A stretch of DNA of 64,000 nucleotides from an uncultured Bacteroidota bacterium. GTDB lineage: Bacteria; Bacteroidota; Bacteroidia; Flavobacteriales; Schleiferiaceae. Below the pieces are notes generated by a model. That model was not told the origin of the DNA. It saw only the letters and a program-made list of their open reading frames with translations, and did not search any database. Shown here in pieces: positions 49,810-58,199 of this stretch. The stretch spans positions 1-64,000 of the forward strand of contig CAJXNI010000012.1 in assembly GCA_913057235.1 (NCBI GenBank), given 5' to 3'. A program made the position numbers and the translations under genes. Position 1 is the stretch's first letter. Every line of letters starts with the position of its first letter.

Positions 49810-52311
49810 CTAGAGGGCAAACTTGCTGGTGAGCTTTAAAGCAAAATTATCTTCAAAATGCTGCAGGCTATTAGGACCATAGCGGTAGTAAAATCCCAAG
49901 CCCAGGCCTATGAAATTACCCACATACAGGCGATTCAACTCCAGACCGCTTTCAAAAAATCCCTGTTCCAAAGTTTTAAAGGCTATGCCCTGGTGCAGCT
50001 CTGGGTTGCGTAGGCTGCCTAAAGCCGCGCGGTTTACTAGTTCCAAGTGGGGTCTAAATTTTTCACCTCGGTAGAAGAGCGTTTTAAAATCCTGGCGCCA
50101 CATAATCTCTAAATACGAATCGCTCAAAAACTCATTAAAGCGCATGGTTTCAAATGAACTCCGGTCGGCCAGGCCTTCACTGCGCTCCCAAAAATTAGGA
50201 CTATTGATACCATTGGCGGTGCCCACAAAGTTTTGCTGATAGGGTAAATCTTGAAAAAGATGGCCTGCCCTCAAGTTCAACACCGTGGTACCCAGCCGCA
50301 GTGTTTTCTTGCGATACTCTGCCTGAAACTGCAGCTTGTCAAAATAAAAATCGCCATTAAGCGTACCGGCCAAACCACGGCTGTAGCTGATCCAAAACAC
50401 CGGAAAGCCGCCAGTTAAGGTGATTTTACCAAAAGGGGTTTCGGCAAATTCTTCTTTGGGTGCAATTCTAAAGGTGTTAATGATTTCCGTGTATTGGAAA
50501 CCTCGTTTTAAAAATTCGGCTCCATCGCCTAAATTGGCATCAAATCGGTAATTGCCCACGGTATGCCTTCGCGATAAGCGGCCTCTTAATTCATAGCTAA
50601 CCATGGGCAGGGGATCTATTTGTAAGGCCGCGTACTGCTTATACTCGCGGTCCCATTGTTCAATAAAAAGCCTGCGGTAATTATCCTGAAAAAGCCCCCC
50701 TTGCTCCTGGCCCGGTATGCTAAAACTCCCACTTTCGGCCAAATCAAACTGGGTGCCCCCCAGAATGGCAAAACGCAGGTTTTTAATCAAGTTTATTTTG
50801 GTACTTAACCCATATTTATTGCGCTCATCTCTAAAGCCATAAGCGTAGTAGCCACTAAGGGTAAACCAATCTGAAAGCTTACTATTGGTGCTGGCACCCA
50901 AACCGAGCCGAAAGCCTTCGTATACATTGTAATTTAAAAGGCTACCAACATCTACATTTATAGGCCCCAAAGGCACGTAGCCCCTGGAAATTGTGAGCAA
51001 TAGATTCAGGTTACGCTCAAAGTCTTCTTCTTCTGCTACACTATCCATAAAGGTATAGGTGCGCTTTTCCAGACTAGAAAGGGTATCTGAACGGTACTGG
51101 TCCAAAAGGTCTTGCGCCTTGCTGCTGGCATCATCTGGTATGGAAAGTTGCGCCATAGAAACCTCGGCTCGCTTTAAGTCTTTATTCAACTCAATATCTA
51201 AAAGCCGCCTGCGCATGACCGCTTGTGGGGTGGCAGCGTTAATGCGTATCATTCGCAGGTCAATATCGGCTTCAAAAGCCGTGGGAAACCAGGTATGCGC
51301 ACCGTACCGCTGGTAGGATTGCCTGATAACCACCGGCAAGCTTTCAGTGCTGGCCGGTTGTGCCCGCACATTTTCAATGGCCCAGTCTGAACTATTAATG
51401 CTCAGCACCCCTTTCATGGCCTTAAATCCTTTGCCGGGCCGCGGTCTAAAGCTAATAATAAAGGTGGTGTCTCCCGGTGTTTTAAAAAGGGTGTCTTCCA
51501 AAATAAAATAGTAGCGCTTGGTGCTACCTTTACTAATGGGGTTTAAATACTCGTTACCGGTAATACCTACGTAATTGCCGTAAAATGAAAAGGACTGAAG
51601 CTGGGTTACCAAAAGGGCAAACATGGGATTTTTAAAGCCAGAGGTTCGCTGGGCCAGCACAGTCTCATTATCGCGCAAAGCCGACCGGAATTTGCGCTCC
51701 GTAACGGTTTCCATGAAAAACAAGTGCTGGTTGGAGAAAAGTTGGTGCATTTTAAAACCCGAGCTGTCAATTTTAGCAATGCTATCTGCACCGGCTGCAA
51801 CGCTGTCGGTTTCGGTTTGCAGCAGTTCAGAGGCCATCACTGTATCAATCTCAGGATCAATGCTATCCAGGTTGAAACTCACCCAAAACTTGCTGTAAGT
51901 CTTGTACTGAAAGCTCTCTAGGTTTTCGGGGTTATTGGCTTCGGCATTAGCCACCACATTTTTTATAATGCGGTGGGCCGGATTCTCTCCCGGAGTAATG
52001 GTTACCTCCTCCAGGGTTTCAACATTGGGCTCCAGCACCACTTTTAGGTTGGGCTTTAGGCTTTCGCCCAAAAGGGTTTTAGGCTTGAAGCCGATGTATG
52101 AAAAACGAAGTTGTTTTAATGGTTGTGCGATTTGGAGGCTGAAGCGGCCATCTAAATCTGTGGTGGTTCCGGCTTTTCCGCCATTAGCGGTAATATTTAC
52201 AAAAGGAAGGGGTGTACCCTCTGGGTCTGTAATCAGACCTTTAATTTCGTATTGCGCACAGAGATTGGAAAAGACCAACAGTAGTAGTAAGCCTAAGATC
52301 GTGTTCTTCAT
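49810..52311 (-). CDS. DUF5686 family outer membrane protein with carboxypeptidase-regulatory-like domain
   Basis: 833 aa. The signal peptide (MKNTILGLLLLLVFSNLCAQ) is followed by a CarboxypepD_reg-like beta sandwich (~22-100, GLITDPEGTPLPFVNITANGG), and then the DUF5686 region, ending in a predicted outer membrane barrel with a C-terminal aromatic (TSKFAL). Such proteins are widespread in Bacteroidota and are not tied to one substrate. Single gene. Function unknown. Confidence 0.88.
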   Translation of the reverse strand: MKNTILGLLLLLVFSNLCAQYEIKGLITDPEGTPLPFVNITANGGKAGTTTDLDGRFSLQIAQPLKQLRFSYIGFKPKTLLGESLKPNLKVVLEPNVETLEEVTITPGENPAHRIIKNVVANAEANNPENLESFQYKTYSKFWVSFNLDSIDPEIDTVMASELLQTETDSVAAGADSIAKIDSSGFKMHQLFSNQHLFFMETVTERKFRSALRDNETVLAQRTSGFKNPMFALLVTQLQSFSFYGNYVGITGNEYLNPISKGSTKRYYFILEDTLFKTPGDTTFIISFRPRPGKGFKAMKGVLSINSSDWAIENVRAQPASTESLPVVIRQSYQRYGAHTWFPTAFEADIDLRMIRINAATPQAVMRRRLLDIELNKDLKRAEVSMAQLSIPDDASSKAQDLLDQYRSDTLSSLEKRTYTFMDSVAEEEDFERNLNLLLTISRGYVPLGPINVDVGSLLNYNVYEGFRLGLGASTNSKLSDWFTLSGYYAYGFRDERNKYGLSTKINLIKNLRFAILGGTQFDLAESGSFSIPGQEQGGLFQDNYRRLFIEQWDREYKQYAALQIDPLPMVSYELRGRLSRRHTVGNYRFDANLGDGAEFLKRGFQYTEIINTFRIAPKEEFAETPFGKITLTGGFPVFWISYSRGLAGTLNGDFYFDKLQFQAEYRKKTLRLGTTVLNLRAGHLFQDLPYQQNFVGTANGINSPNFWERSEGLADRSSFETMRFNEFLSDSYLEIMWRQDFKTLFYRGEKFRPHLELVNRAALGSLRNPELHQGIAFKTLEQGFFESGLELNRLYVGNFIGLGLGFYYRYGPNSLQHFEDNFALKLTSKFAL

Positions 52312-52383
52312 TTTTTATGCCTAGCTATGATCCTTGACAACCCGAAATCTAAATAGGTTGCCCCGGCTTTTAAAAGTTGAAAT

Positions 52384-52701
52384 TTATAAGGCTACCACCC
52401 TTTGCAACAGGCTTTTGTAAATGCTTTTGAATTCAGGCGAAATACTCTCACTGCGCACAGATTCAAAAACATGCTGGTCATTAATGGTTTCAATAAAGAA
52501 ACGGCCCAGCTGTTTTTGACTATCAACACAAAGTGGGCCTAAAGTAGCCTGATGCTCTTGACCGTTGCATTGAAAAGAAATGCGGTAACGTACTTTTACG
52601 TTACGACTTGCCATACGTAAGGGTGGATAACCTTCATCACAAATATCTACTTCCTCAAGATGGTCTTTAAGGCATTGCAGGTCTTTTTGAACTAATTCCA
52701 T
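52384..52701 (-). CDS. Small cytoplasmic protein of unknown function
   Basis: 105 aa. No signal peptide; a mixed alpha/beta pattern (LQCLKDHLEEVDICDEG, NVKVRYRISFQCNGQEHQATL). Four cysteines (residues ~10, 21, 46, 58) could bind a metal but are not in a tight motif. A near-consensus -7 element (TACTTTTA, 52706-52713) lies 4 bases before the ATG. Not recognised. Confidence 0.6.
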   Translation of the reverse strand: MELVQKDLQCLKDHLEEVDICDEGYPPLRMASRNVKVRYRISFQCNGQEHQATLGPLCVDSQKQLGRFFIETINDQHVFESVRSESISPEFKSIYKSLLQRVVAL

Positions 52702-52829
52702 GCTCTAAAAGTATAGGGAATTACTGAAACTTGAAAGTGTATTCAGCCCAATTTCAAATCTACGGGTCAGGGACTTTAGACATATTGTATCTTTACCTAA
52801 ATACCTTTTGATATGAGAGTTCTAAAATT

Positions 52830-53000
52830 ATGCGGATTAGCCTTTTAACCTTAAGTCTATTCCTGAGCCTGAGCGCTTGTAATGGAGGCCAGGCTCCCAA
52901 CCAAGAGGAAGCATCCGAGGAAAAAACCGAAGAGGTTCAGGAAGAACCTAAAGAGCAAACCAATGAGCATCCCAATGGCGGCAGTAAGCACCCTAATTAA
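52830..53000 (+). CDS. Very small lipoprotein
   Basis: 56 aa. MRISLLTLSLFLSLSAC is a complete lipoprotein signal with the lipobox LSAC (Cys17), followed by an acidic, Glu/Gln/Pro-rich tail (NQEEASEEKTEEVQEEPKE) ending HPNGGSKHPN. A longer start at 52813 in another frame stops after 11 codons, so the ATG at 52830 is preferred. The signal peptide is too good to be random, though the tail is low complexity. The function is unknown. It converges on the transglutaminase gene. Confidence 0.6.
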   Translation: MRISLLTLSLFLSLSACNGGQAPNQEEASEEKTEEVQEEPKEQTNEHPNGGSKHPN

Positions 53001-53048
53001 TGCTTAAAAAAGCTGCGCTAAGCCTAGAAGCCAAAACAGCAAGGACTT

Positions 53049-53981
53049 TTACAGAGCCTCCTTCTCTTGATTGGCCGGAGCCATAGGCAAACGCTTAAAG
53101 CTAAATTGTGACTTTACCTGCAGAGACTGGCCTGCTACCTCCAAGATGGGATAGGCTAAAAAAGGTATAGCCTGCTTTGGGCCTGGTTCTACTTTGATAT
53201 GCCGACCCTTGCTCAACGTAAAACGATTGGCCGGGTGATGGCCAAAATAATAAGTGGATAGTGCGCTGTATTTATCGGCCTCACTAAGGTCTACCGGCCA
53301 CCATTTGCCAGCCGCGTAAAATTCTGCCCAACAGTGGTAGCCGTTTACGCCTCCTTCTTGGCTGGCGGCTGGTAAAGCAGCGCCAATACCAAAGCGGGCA
53401 GGAATGTTAGCGGTACGAGCCAGAGCTATAAACAGTGAGTGAAACTCAGTACAGTTTCCTGAGCGAGCGTCACAGGCATAATCAGCATCACCGGTACCGT
53501 AAGTGCCTTGCTTTGCGTAGCGCACATTATCTATAACATAGTCGTATAAGGCGCGTGCTTTTACCAAATCTGTTACCAGCGTTTTTCCATCCAAGGCTTC
53601 ATTAACCAATTTTGAAAAACGGCCCCCAACGGGCAGCAAAGGCGTGGGCGCCTGGTATTGATTGGATTGGGGCCGGGGTGCTTGGTAAGCCGATTTTTCC
53701 AGACGGCTCACGCGGTAACGCCAATTGAGCTTTTGCGCTTTTGCATGAGGCGGCAACTTTAAGTAGGCCACGGCTGTAAGATTAGCGCTATCTCGTAAGA
53801 TTTGAGGTTTTAATTCTTTTGGGTACTGAATTTCATGAATGGTTTGAAATTCATCACTTTGCGGCCAGGGATACCATAGCTCAGCAGTATCTTGTAAGGC
53901 GGGAATTGTAAAGGCGTAGCTAAACTCAAAACTGTCTTTTTCATGAATAACACCTAGAAGCTGAGGCGGAGCCCCTTCCAA
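53049..53981 (-). CDS. Transglutaminase-like protein, separated by one stop codon from the upstream lipoprotein frame
   Basis: 310 aa. An N-terminal beta domain (~1-110), then a transglutaminase core with the catalytic Cys in ARSGNCTEFHSLFIALART, His in GYHCWAEFY and Asp in WWPVDLSEA, so the triad looks intact. No signal peptide and only a TTG start, odd for a family usually exported. Directly upstream, in the same frame, a TAA (53991-53993) separates it from a lipoprotein domain. Translated through, the two give one exported lipoprotein-transglutaminase of about 458 aa. It may be a nonsense-split gene or two genes; see findings. Confidence 0.7.
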   Translation of the reverse strand: MEGAPPQLLGVIHEKDSFEFSYAFTIPALQDTAELWYPWPQSDEFQTIHEIQYPKELKPQILRDSANLTAVAYLKLPPHAKAQKLNWRYRVSRLEKSAYQAPRPQSNQYQAPTPLLPVGGRFSKLVNEALDGKTLVTDLVKARALYDYVIDNVRYAKQGTYGTGDADYACDARSGNCTEFHSLFIALARTANIPARFGIGAALPAASQEGGVNGYHCWAEFYAAGKWWPVDLSEADKYSALSTYYFGHHPANRFTLSKGRHIKVEPGPKQAIPFLAYPILEVAGQSLQVKSQFSFKRLPMAPANQEKEAL

Positions 53982-53990
53982 AGGTTGGCG

Positions 53991-54392
53991 TTACCAAGTT
54001 TCATGAGCCTGTTGCTGCCAGGTATAAAAAGGCTGACCATTTAATTTATGAACTGTGGTTTCCGTAACCCGCATGGCAGTGGGCTTGCCAGCTAAAAAGA
54101 AGTCCACATCGTATACATCTCCAGATGTATCAGCCAGGTCTACACAGGCAAAATAACGCCCTTCGCCCAACACAGAAAGATACTCCGTATGCACCCGCAC
54201 CAACCTGAGCTCCAAATCAAAGCTATCTGCCCTAAGCGAAAAAAACCCTTGATTTTGCTCCGTTTCTGCACGTATGTATTGGCGTATACCATTTTCCACA
54301 TCGGCCAGGGTAGCCTTGGCTGGCTTTTCTTCTTTGGCTGGAGCCGATGAGTTACAGCCCAACATGCCGAGACCGAGCGTGGCCATTAGCAC
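53991..54392 (-). CDS. Lipoprotein domain, in frame with the transglutaminase gene
   Basis: 133 aa from GTG at 54392 (an ATG follows at 54386). A lipobox GMLGC is followed by an Ala/Lys/Pro linker and a ~110-residue alpha/beta domain with FACVDLADTSGDVYDVDFFLAGKP. The signal peptide from this start lacks the usual basic N-region. Reading 10 codons upstream gives ATG AAA AAA TAA and then CRSLVWVLMATL, that is, an MKK start broken by a stop, and a perfect -7 element lies 8 bases before that ATG. The stop codon at 53991-53993 is followed in frame by the transglutaminase. Possibly a decayed gene. The domain itself is not recognised. Confidence 0.55.
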   Translation of the reverse strand: MLMATLGLGMLGCNSSAPAKEEKPAKATLADVENGIRQYIRAETEQNQGFFSLRADSFDLELRLVRVHTEYLSVLGEGRYFACVDLADTSGDVYDVDFFLAGKPTAMRVTETTVHKLNGQPFYTWQQQAHETW

Positions 54393-54430
54393 CCATACTA
54401 GGGACCTGCATTATTTTTTCATAATTACCT

Positions 54431-54438
54431 CAAAATTA
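54431..54438 (-). promoter_or_regulatory. -7 promoter element before the MKK-stop frame
   Basis: Reads TAATTTTG on the minus strand, an exact TAnnTTTG match, 8 bases before the ATG at 54422. It points to ATG-AAA-AAA as the original translation start, which is followed at once by a TAA. Confidence 0.55.
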
Positions 54439-54498
54439 AAAGGTTCTTTAACGCTGGCACTAGCACCTTTTTCTAAACACTTTTAAAAGCAGGCCGGG

Positions 54499-55626
54499 CT
54501 ATGCGCCTTCTTCCCACCACAGTGGCCGGGGGAATTCTTGATTCAGCTGAAAACGCTGACCAATGTAGGGATGCACCATGGGAACACCAGCTTGGCTGCT
54601 GGCCACTTTAAACCGCTTTATGGGCTCAGTCCATTCGTGTACCGCTAATTTGAAAGCGCCCCAATGAATAGGCATCAAAAGCTTTGCCTGTAGATCCCTA
54701 CCCGCCTTTACACTTTCTTCAGGCATCATGTGAATTTGAGACCAGGCCTTGTTGTACTGCCCGCACTCTAAAAAAGCCAAATCAAAAGGCCCATACTTTT
54801 CACCAATTTCGGTAAAGTGCGGCCCGTAACCGCCATCACCACTAAAATAAAGCTGGTGGTGTTTGCCTTTAATCACCCAACTGGCCCATTGGGTCTTATT
54901 CCTATCGGTTAAACCACGCCCCGAAAAATGGCGGGCCGGGGTTGCCACCAATTCTAAACCTTGGCTTTTAGCCGATTGCCACCAGTCTAATTCTATAATC
55001 TTGTGAGATGGCACACCCCATTTTTGCAGGTGACTACCCAAACCAAGGGCCGTGTAAAAGTGTCCTACCTCATCCTTCAACTTTAAAATGGTGGGGTAGT
55101 CGAGGTGGTCGTAGTGATCATGCGATAAAATAACCGCATCAATTTGGGTAAGATCCTCCAGCGGAATGGCTTTTTGGTATTTAAAACGAGTACTGCCAAA
55201 GGAAACAGGAGCGGCAGTTTCACCCAGCATGGGATCTATTAAAATGCGTTGGCCTTCCAGCTCAAGCAAAAAGGCCGAATGCCCGTACCAGGTTACAAAG
55301 CAAGCCGTATCGGCTGTAGCCTTAGTAGCATTTTCTCCAAATTTTACAGGTAAAGCTTGCTGCGGAGTTTGCCCCTTGCCAAAAAGCATCTTAGGCAAGG
55401 TTTGCATCATTTCGCCAAATGAGCCCATACCCGTTTCAATCAGGTTCACAAATTGGTCGTTTTGGTAATGAGGCGATTGCTGCAGTTTTTTTAGGTGCTC
55501 TCCTTGAGGGGGCTGGCCAAACTGAGGGGCCGTTTTCACAAAAATAAAGGTTCCGGCAACTAAAGCTGCCAGCACTAATATTAAGGCAATAAGCATGCGC
55601 TTGAGAAATTTAAAGGCTGTTTTCAT
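54499..55626 (-). CDS. Metallo-beta-lactamase-fold hydrolase with N-terminal membrane anchor
   Basis: 375 aa. A TM or uncleaved signal at ~9-30 (MLIALILVLAALVAGTFIFV). The metal-binding motif is SHDHYDHLDYP (HxHxDH) and the fold continues with YFSGDGGYG and MPIHWGAF, as in NAPE-PLD-like/UPF0173-like lipid hydrolases and YtnP-type proteins. It may act on phospholipids or lactones; the substrate is not shown. It starts 11 bases after the reductase gene, so the two are one operon. Confidence 0.88.
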   Translation of the reverse strand: MKTAFKFLKRMLIALILVLAALVAGTFIFVKTAPQFGQPPQGEHLKKLQQSPHYQNDQFVNLIETGMGSFGEMMQTLPKMLFGKGQTPQQALPVKFGENATKATADTACFVTWYGHSAFLLELEGQRILIDPMLGETAAPVSFGSTRFKYQKAIPLEDLTQIDAVILSHDHYDHLDYPTILKLKDEVGHFYTALGLGSHLQKWGVPSHKIIELDWWQSAKSQGLELVATPARHFSGRGLTDRNKTQWASWVIKGKHHQLYFSGDGGYGPHFTEIGEKYGPFDLAFLECGQYNKAWSQIHMMPEESVKAGRDLQAKLLMPIHWGAFKLAVHEWTEPIKRFKVASSQAGVPMVHPYIGQRFQLNQEFPRPLWWEEGA

Positions 55627-55637
55627 TAGAATTAGCC

Positions 55638-56687
55638 TTAGACCATCTTACGGTTAATCAGATCCTGAAAAGCGTCTTCCATGGTTTCTTGCAGGGGTCT
55701 TAACCGGATGCCTAACTCTTTTTTAATTTTAGAATTATCGGCTTGCCAAGGCACATTCACATTATTTTTAATGAATTGGCGGTCTAAACTTTTATTAATT
55801 AAGGGCCCCACCAACATTAAAAGCCACTTGGGGAGCGCTTTTTTGGGCACCGGATAGTTACTACCAAATTTGGGTTGCAACGCTTTACCCAGTTCTAAAA
55901 AGTTGGTGTTATGCGCACTGGTGATATGACGGCCCTTAGCTGCTGGTGTAAAGCCAGCCGCATAATGGGCATCGGCTACATCACGCACGTCTACCATGCC
56001 AATTCCCACCTTGGGCGCCCCCATTTTCATAGTGCCATCTCCCATTTGTTTTAAGAGGCTAAAGCTTTCAGAAGTTACTTTGCCGTGATTCAGTGCCGGC
56101 CCTAAAACCAGACTAGGGTTAATGGTGACCAAATCCCACTGCGACTGCTTTTCCTGAATTTCCCAGGCCTTCTTTTCAGCCAGGGTTTTTGAATACGAGT
56201 ACGGCTGGTATTCTAATGAGGCCGTAGTGTTCCACTTTTCTTCTGTAAGGGGCTTTTGGGTTGTTTCTGAGGCATCTGTGTAAATGGCTGCGCAACTGCT
56301 GGTGAGTATAACCCGCTTTACTGTTGGCGTTTTATTGGCTTGTTCTAAAACATTGACGGTGCCCTTTACGGCCGGGTCAATCAACTCTTTCTGGGGGTCT
56401 TTAAAATCTGAAGTAAATGGAGATGCCGTATGGTAGACCAATTCACAATCTTTCATGGCTTCCGCATACGAACCTTCTTCTAAAAGATCAGCCTTAAAGA
56501 ATTTAATGGAGCCGGTGGCGTTTTCCGCTAGCTCCTGTAAGTGCTTAATTTTAGTTTCATTTTCAGGATTGCGCACCGGAGCATACACGGTTAAGCCTTC
56601 TTCTAAAAGCTTCTTTACAAGCCAACCGGCTACATAGCCTGTGGCACCAGTTACCATTACCGGTTTGGCGGTATCAATCTTTGTCAT
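55638..56687 (-). CDS. NAD(P)-dependent reductase of the extended SDR family
   Basis: 349 aa. Rossmann motif VTGATGYVAGWLVKKL, LVYHTASPFTSDFKDPQ, TSSCAAIYTD and the catalytic YSYSKTLAEKKAW. Closest in pattern to the dihydroflavonol-4-reductase/aldehyde reductase branch, and a relative of the 11742-12761 gene. A palindromic site (56700-56713) lies 12 bases upstream of the ATG, resembling one ahead of the tetR gene, so TetR-type repression is likely. It is co-transcribed with the MBL-fold hydrolase. Confidence 0.88.
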   Translation of the reverse strand: MTKIDTAKPVMVTGATGYVAGWLVKKLLEEGLTVYAPVRNPENETKIKHLQELAENATGSIKFFKADLLEEGSYAEAMKDCELVYHTASPFTSDFKDPQKELIDPAVKGTVNVLEQANKTPTVKRVILTSSCAAIYTDASETTQKPLTEEKWNTTASLEYQPYSYSKTLAEKKAWEIQEKQSQWDLVTINPSLVLGPALNHGKVTSESFSLLKQMGDGTMKMGAPKVGIGMVDVRDVADAHYAAGFTPAAKGRHITSAHNTNFLELGKALQPKFGSNYPVPKKALPKWLLMLVGPLINKSLDRQFIKNNVNVPWQADNSKIKKELGIRLRPLQETMEDAFQDLINRKMV

Positions 56688-56699
56688 AGTTCTTGGTTT

Positions 56700-56713
56700 A
56701 GTGAGTGCTTACT
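56700..56713. promoter_or_regulatory. Candidate TetR operator upstream of the reductase gene
   Basis: AGTGAGTGCTTACT, an imperfect palindrome (arms AGTGAG and CTTACT). A related sequence, AGTGAGTGAGTAATTACTT, is at 57257-57275 before the tetR start. Both carry AGTGAGTG and a TTACT arm. Confidence 0.45.
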
Positions 56714-56733
56714 TTTTTATTGATTGAAAAAAA

Positions 56734-57255
56734 TTACAATTCGTATTTGGCCTTTAGGGCATCTAAAATATGATTTTGCCGGGCCGGTGGGTGCAGCAAA
56801 AAGGCGGTAGCTGCTCCATCAATAAACATAAATATTAGCTCGGTCTCAGCCGATGGGTTGGGGTAAGCCAATTCCTTCAAAGCATGTTCTACCGCCCTTT
56901 TAACTGGCTGGGTGTATTCCGAATTATCCTGATCAGTTTGCCATTTAAGCGCATAGGTGAGCCGCCACATCTCATATTGATCTTCCTTAATAGCAAAGGG
57001 TAATTCCAAGGTTTTGCGGATAACCTCCTTGGGGGTTGTTTCCATAACAATTTCGGCAAAATAACCCTTGGCCATGGCCATACTTTGATCCAAAATAGCC
57101 GATAGCAAGCCCTCCTTATTTTAAAAGTGCCTGAAAATTAATCCTTCTGAAACTCCAGCTCTTTCAGCCACTTTGCGAGTAGAGGTGGCAGCATAGCCCT
57201 CCAGCGCAAACAGCTCAAGAGCCGATTTTATTATTTTCTCTTGTTTCTCGGTCAT
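56734..57255 (-). pseudogene. TetR-family transcriptional regulator broken by an in-frame TAA
   Basis: From the ATG at 57255 the frame reads MTEKQEKIIKSALELFALEG and a normal TetR helix-turn-helix (TSTRKVAERAGVSEGLIFRHF), then TAA (57121-57123), then NKEGLLSAILDQ with the rest of a TetR ligand-binding domain to the stop at 56734. In TetR proteins this junction is normally F-K-N-K-E-G, so AAA to TAA explains the break with one base. Intact it would be about 173 aa, a usual size. The repressor is probably lost, or made only by read-through; the two reductase/hydrolase genes downstream may then be derepressed. Confidence 0.8.
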
Positions 57256-57256
57256 T

Positions 57257-57275
57257 AGTGAGTGAGTAATTACTT
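57257..57275. promoter_or_regulatory. Candidate TetR autoregulatory operator
   Basis: Contains the perfect 10-bp palindrome AGTAATTACT (57265-57274) next to AGTGAGTG, and lies 1 base upstream of the preferred tetR ATG at 57255. It is similar to the site at 56700. Confidence 0.45.
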
Positions 57276-57471
57276 GCATATGTATTGAGGATTTTATTCT
57301 CCTGCAAACCAATTCTTGAAAAAGTATCGCAAAAGGCTTCTAAATTCACCCCCTTCTCACGTACACCAATCACCTAAAGGCAGGCTTGTGTTTATACAGT
57401 TGAAATTGATTGATTTTTAAACTCTTAGCCCTCAAATAGCCTTCTACATTCAAATTTAAAACGAAAGTATT

Positions 57472-57696
57472 ATGGCTATCCGATTAGCATCAAGTTGTTC
57501 ACATTTCGAAGCGCTCAGCGCTGATAACCAATGTGCAGTGCATGACATTAAAGTAAATGCCAATTATGTTTGCGACCGATTTTCGCTTAAGCCGCAACTT
57601 AATGGTGCACGCCACTGTGGTAGTTGCGCCCGATACAATGGAAGTTCCTGTGCGCACTCTCAAAAGGCCGCTGAAGGTATGTTATGTGCAAGCTAG
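57472..57696 (+). CDS. Small Cys-rich, probable metal-binding protein, possibly truncated by TAG
   Basis: 74 aa with seven Cys (9, 21, 34, 49, 52, 60, 72), including CGSC and a CARYNGSSC stretch, and His residues beside some of them; a zinc or Fe-S site is likely. No signal peptide. After the TAG at 57694-57696 the frame continues GCG CCC CAG GCT TAA, so with a Trp codon in place of TAG it would end CASWAPQA, the form I would expect from similar small proteins in Flavobacteriia (recalled, not checked). Single gene, downstream of the broken tetR on the other strand. Function unknown. Confidence 0.65.
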   Translation: MAIRLASSCSHFEALSADNQCAVHDIKVNANYVCDRFSLKPQLNGARHCGSCARYNGSSCAHSQKAAEGMLCAS

Positions 57697-57850
57697 GCGC
57701 CCCAGGCTTAAGTTATTTGAAAACGTATGGGTGTTTTAAGTCCAGCCCCTAAATAGCCACTTAAGTGGTTTAAGCAAAAAAGTGGATGATCTATATCGCA
57801 CTCTATAAAGTAAGGGTTAAAAATTGTTAAGCCCTAGAATGAAATAAAAT

Positions 57851-57882
57851 AAACCCTGCCAGCCAATAGGCTGGCAGGGTTT
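57851..57882 (-). terminator. Rho-independent terminator after tRNA-Ser
   Basis: A perfect 14-bp stem (AAACCCTGCCAGCC with GGCTGGCAGGGTTT) around AATA, followed on the minus strand by TATTTTATTTC. Confidence 0.85.
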
Positions 57883-57886
57883 ATAG

Positions 57887-57974
57887 CGGAGAGGAAGAGA
57901 TTCGAACTCTCGAAACCCGGTTAGGGTTTACACACTTTCCAGGCGTGCGCCTTCGACCACTCGGCCACCTCTCC
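57887..57974 (-). tRNA. tRNA-Ser (anticodon GGA)
   Basis: 88 nt on the minus strand. Acceptor GGAGAGG pairs with CCTCTCC with discriminator G; the CCA end is not encoded. GTTCGAATC in the T loop and GTGGTCGAAGGC in the D arm are canonical; the long variable arm fits class II serine tRNAs. The anticodon loop reads CTGGAAA, so it decodes UCC/UCU. Confidence 0.95.
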
Positions 57975-58199
57975 TTTTTCTGCAAAAAATCGGCCTTGAG
58001 CCAACCTTTTCAATTATTGTAGTCTAAAACTCTACTGGGCAGCAAATTTACAAATATGAATAGCTACCGTGGGCAATCAACCCTTTTTTTTGTGTAATCT
58101 GGCCCCGTATGTTACCTAAATGTCAAAATTTCTTGGCGGTAACTTTTGCTTTGGTTCAAGTTTGTTAATTTCACCGCAAATTTTAATCAACATTTAAAA

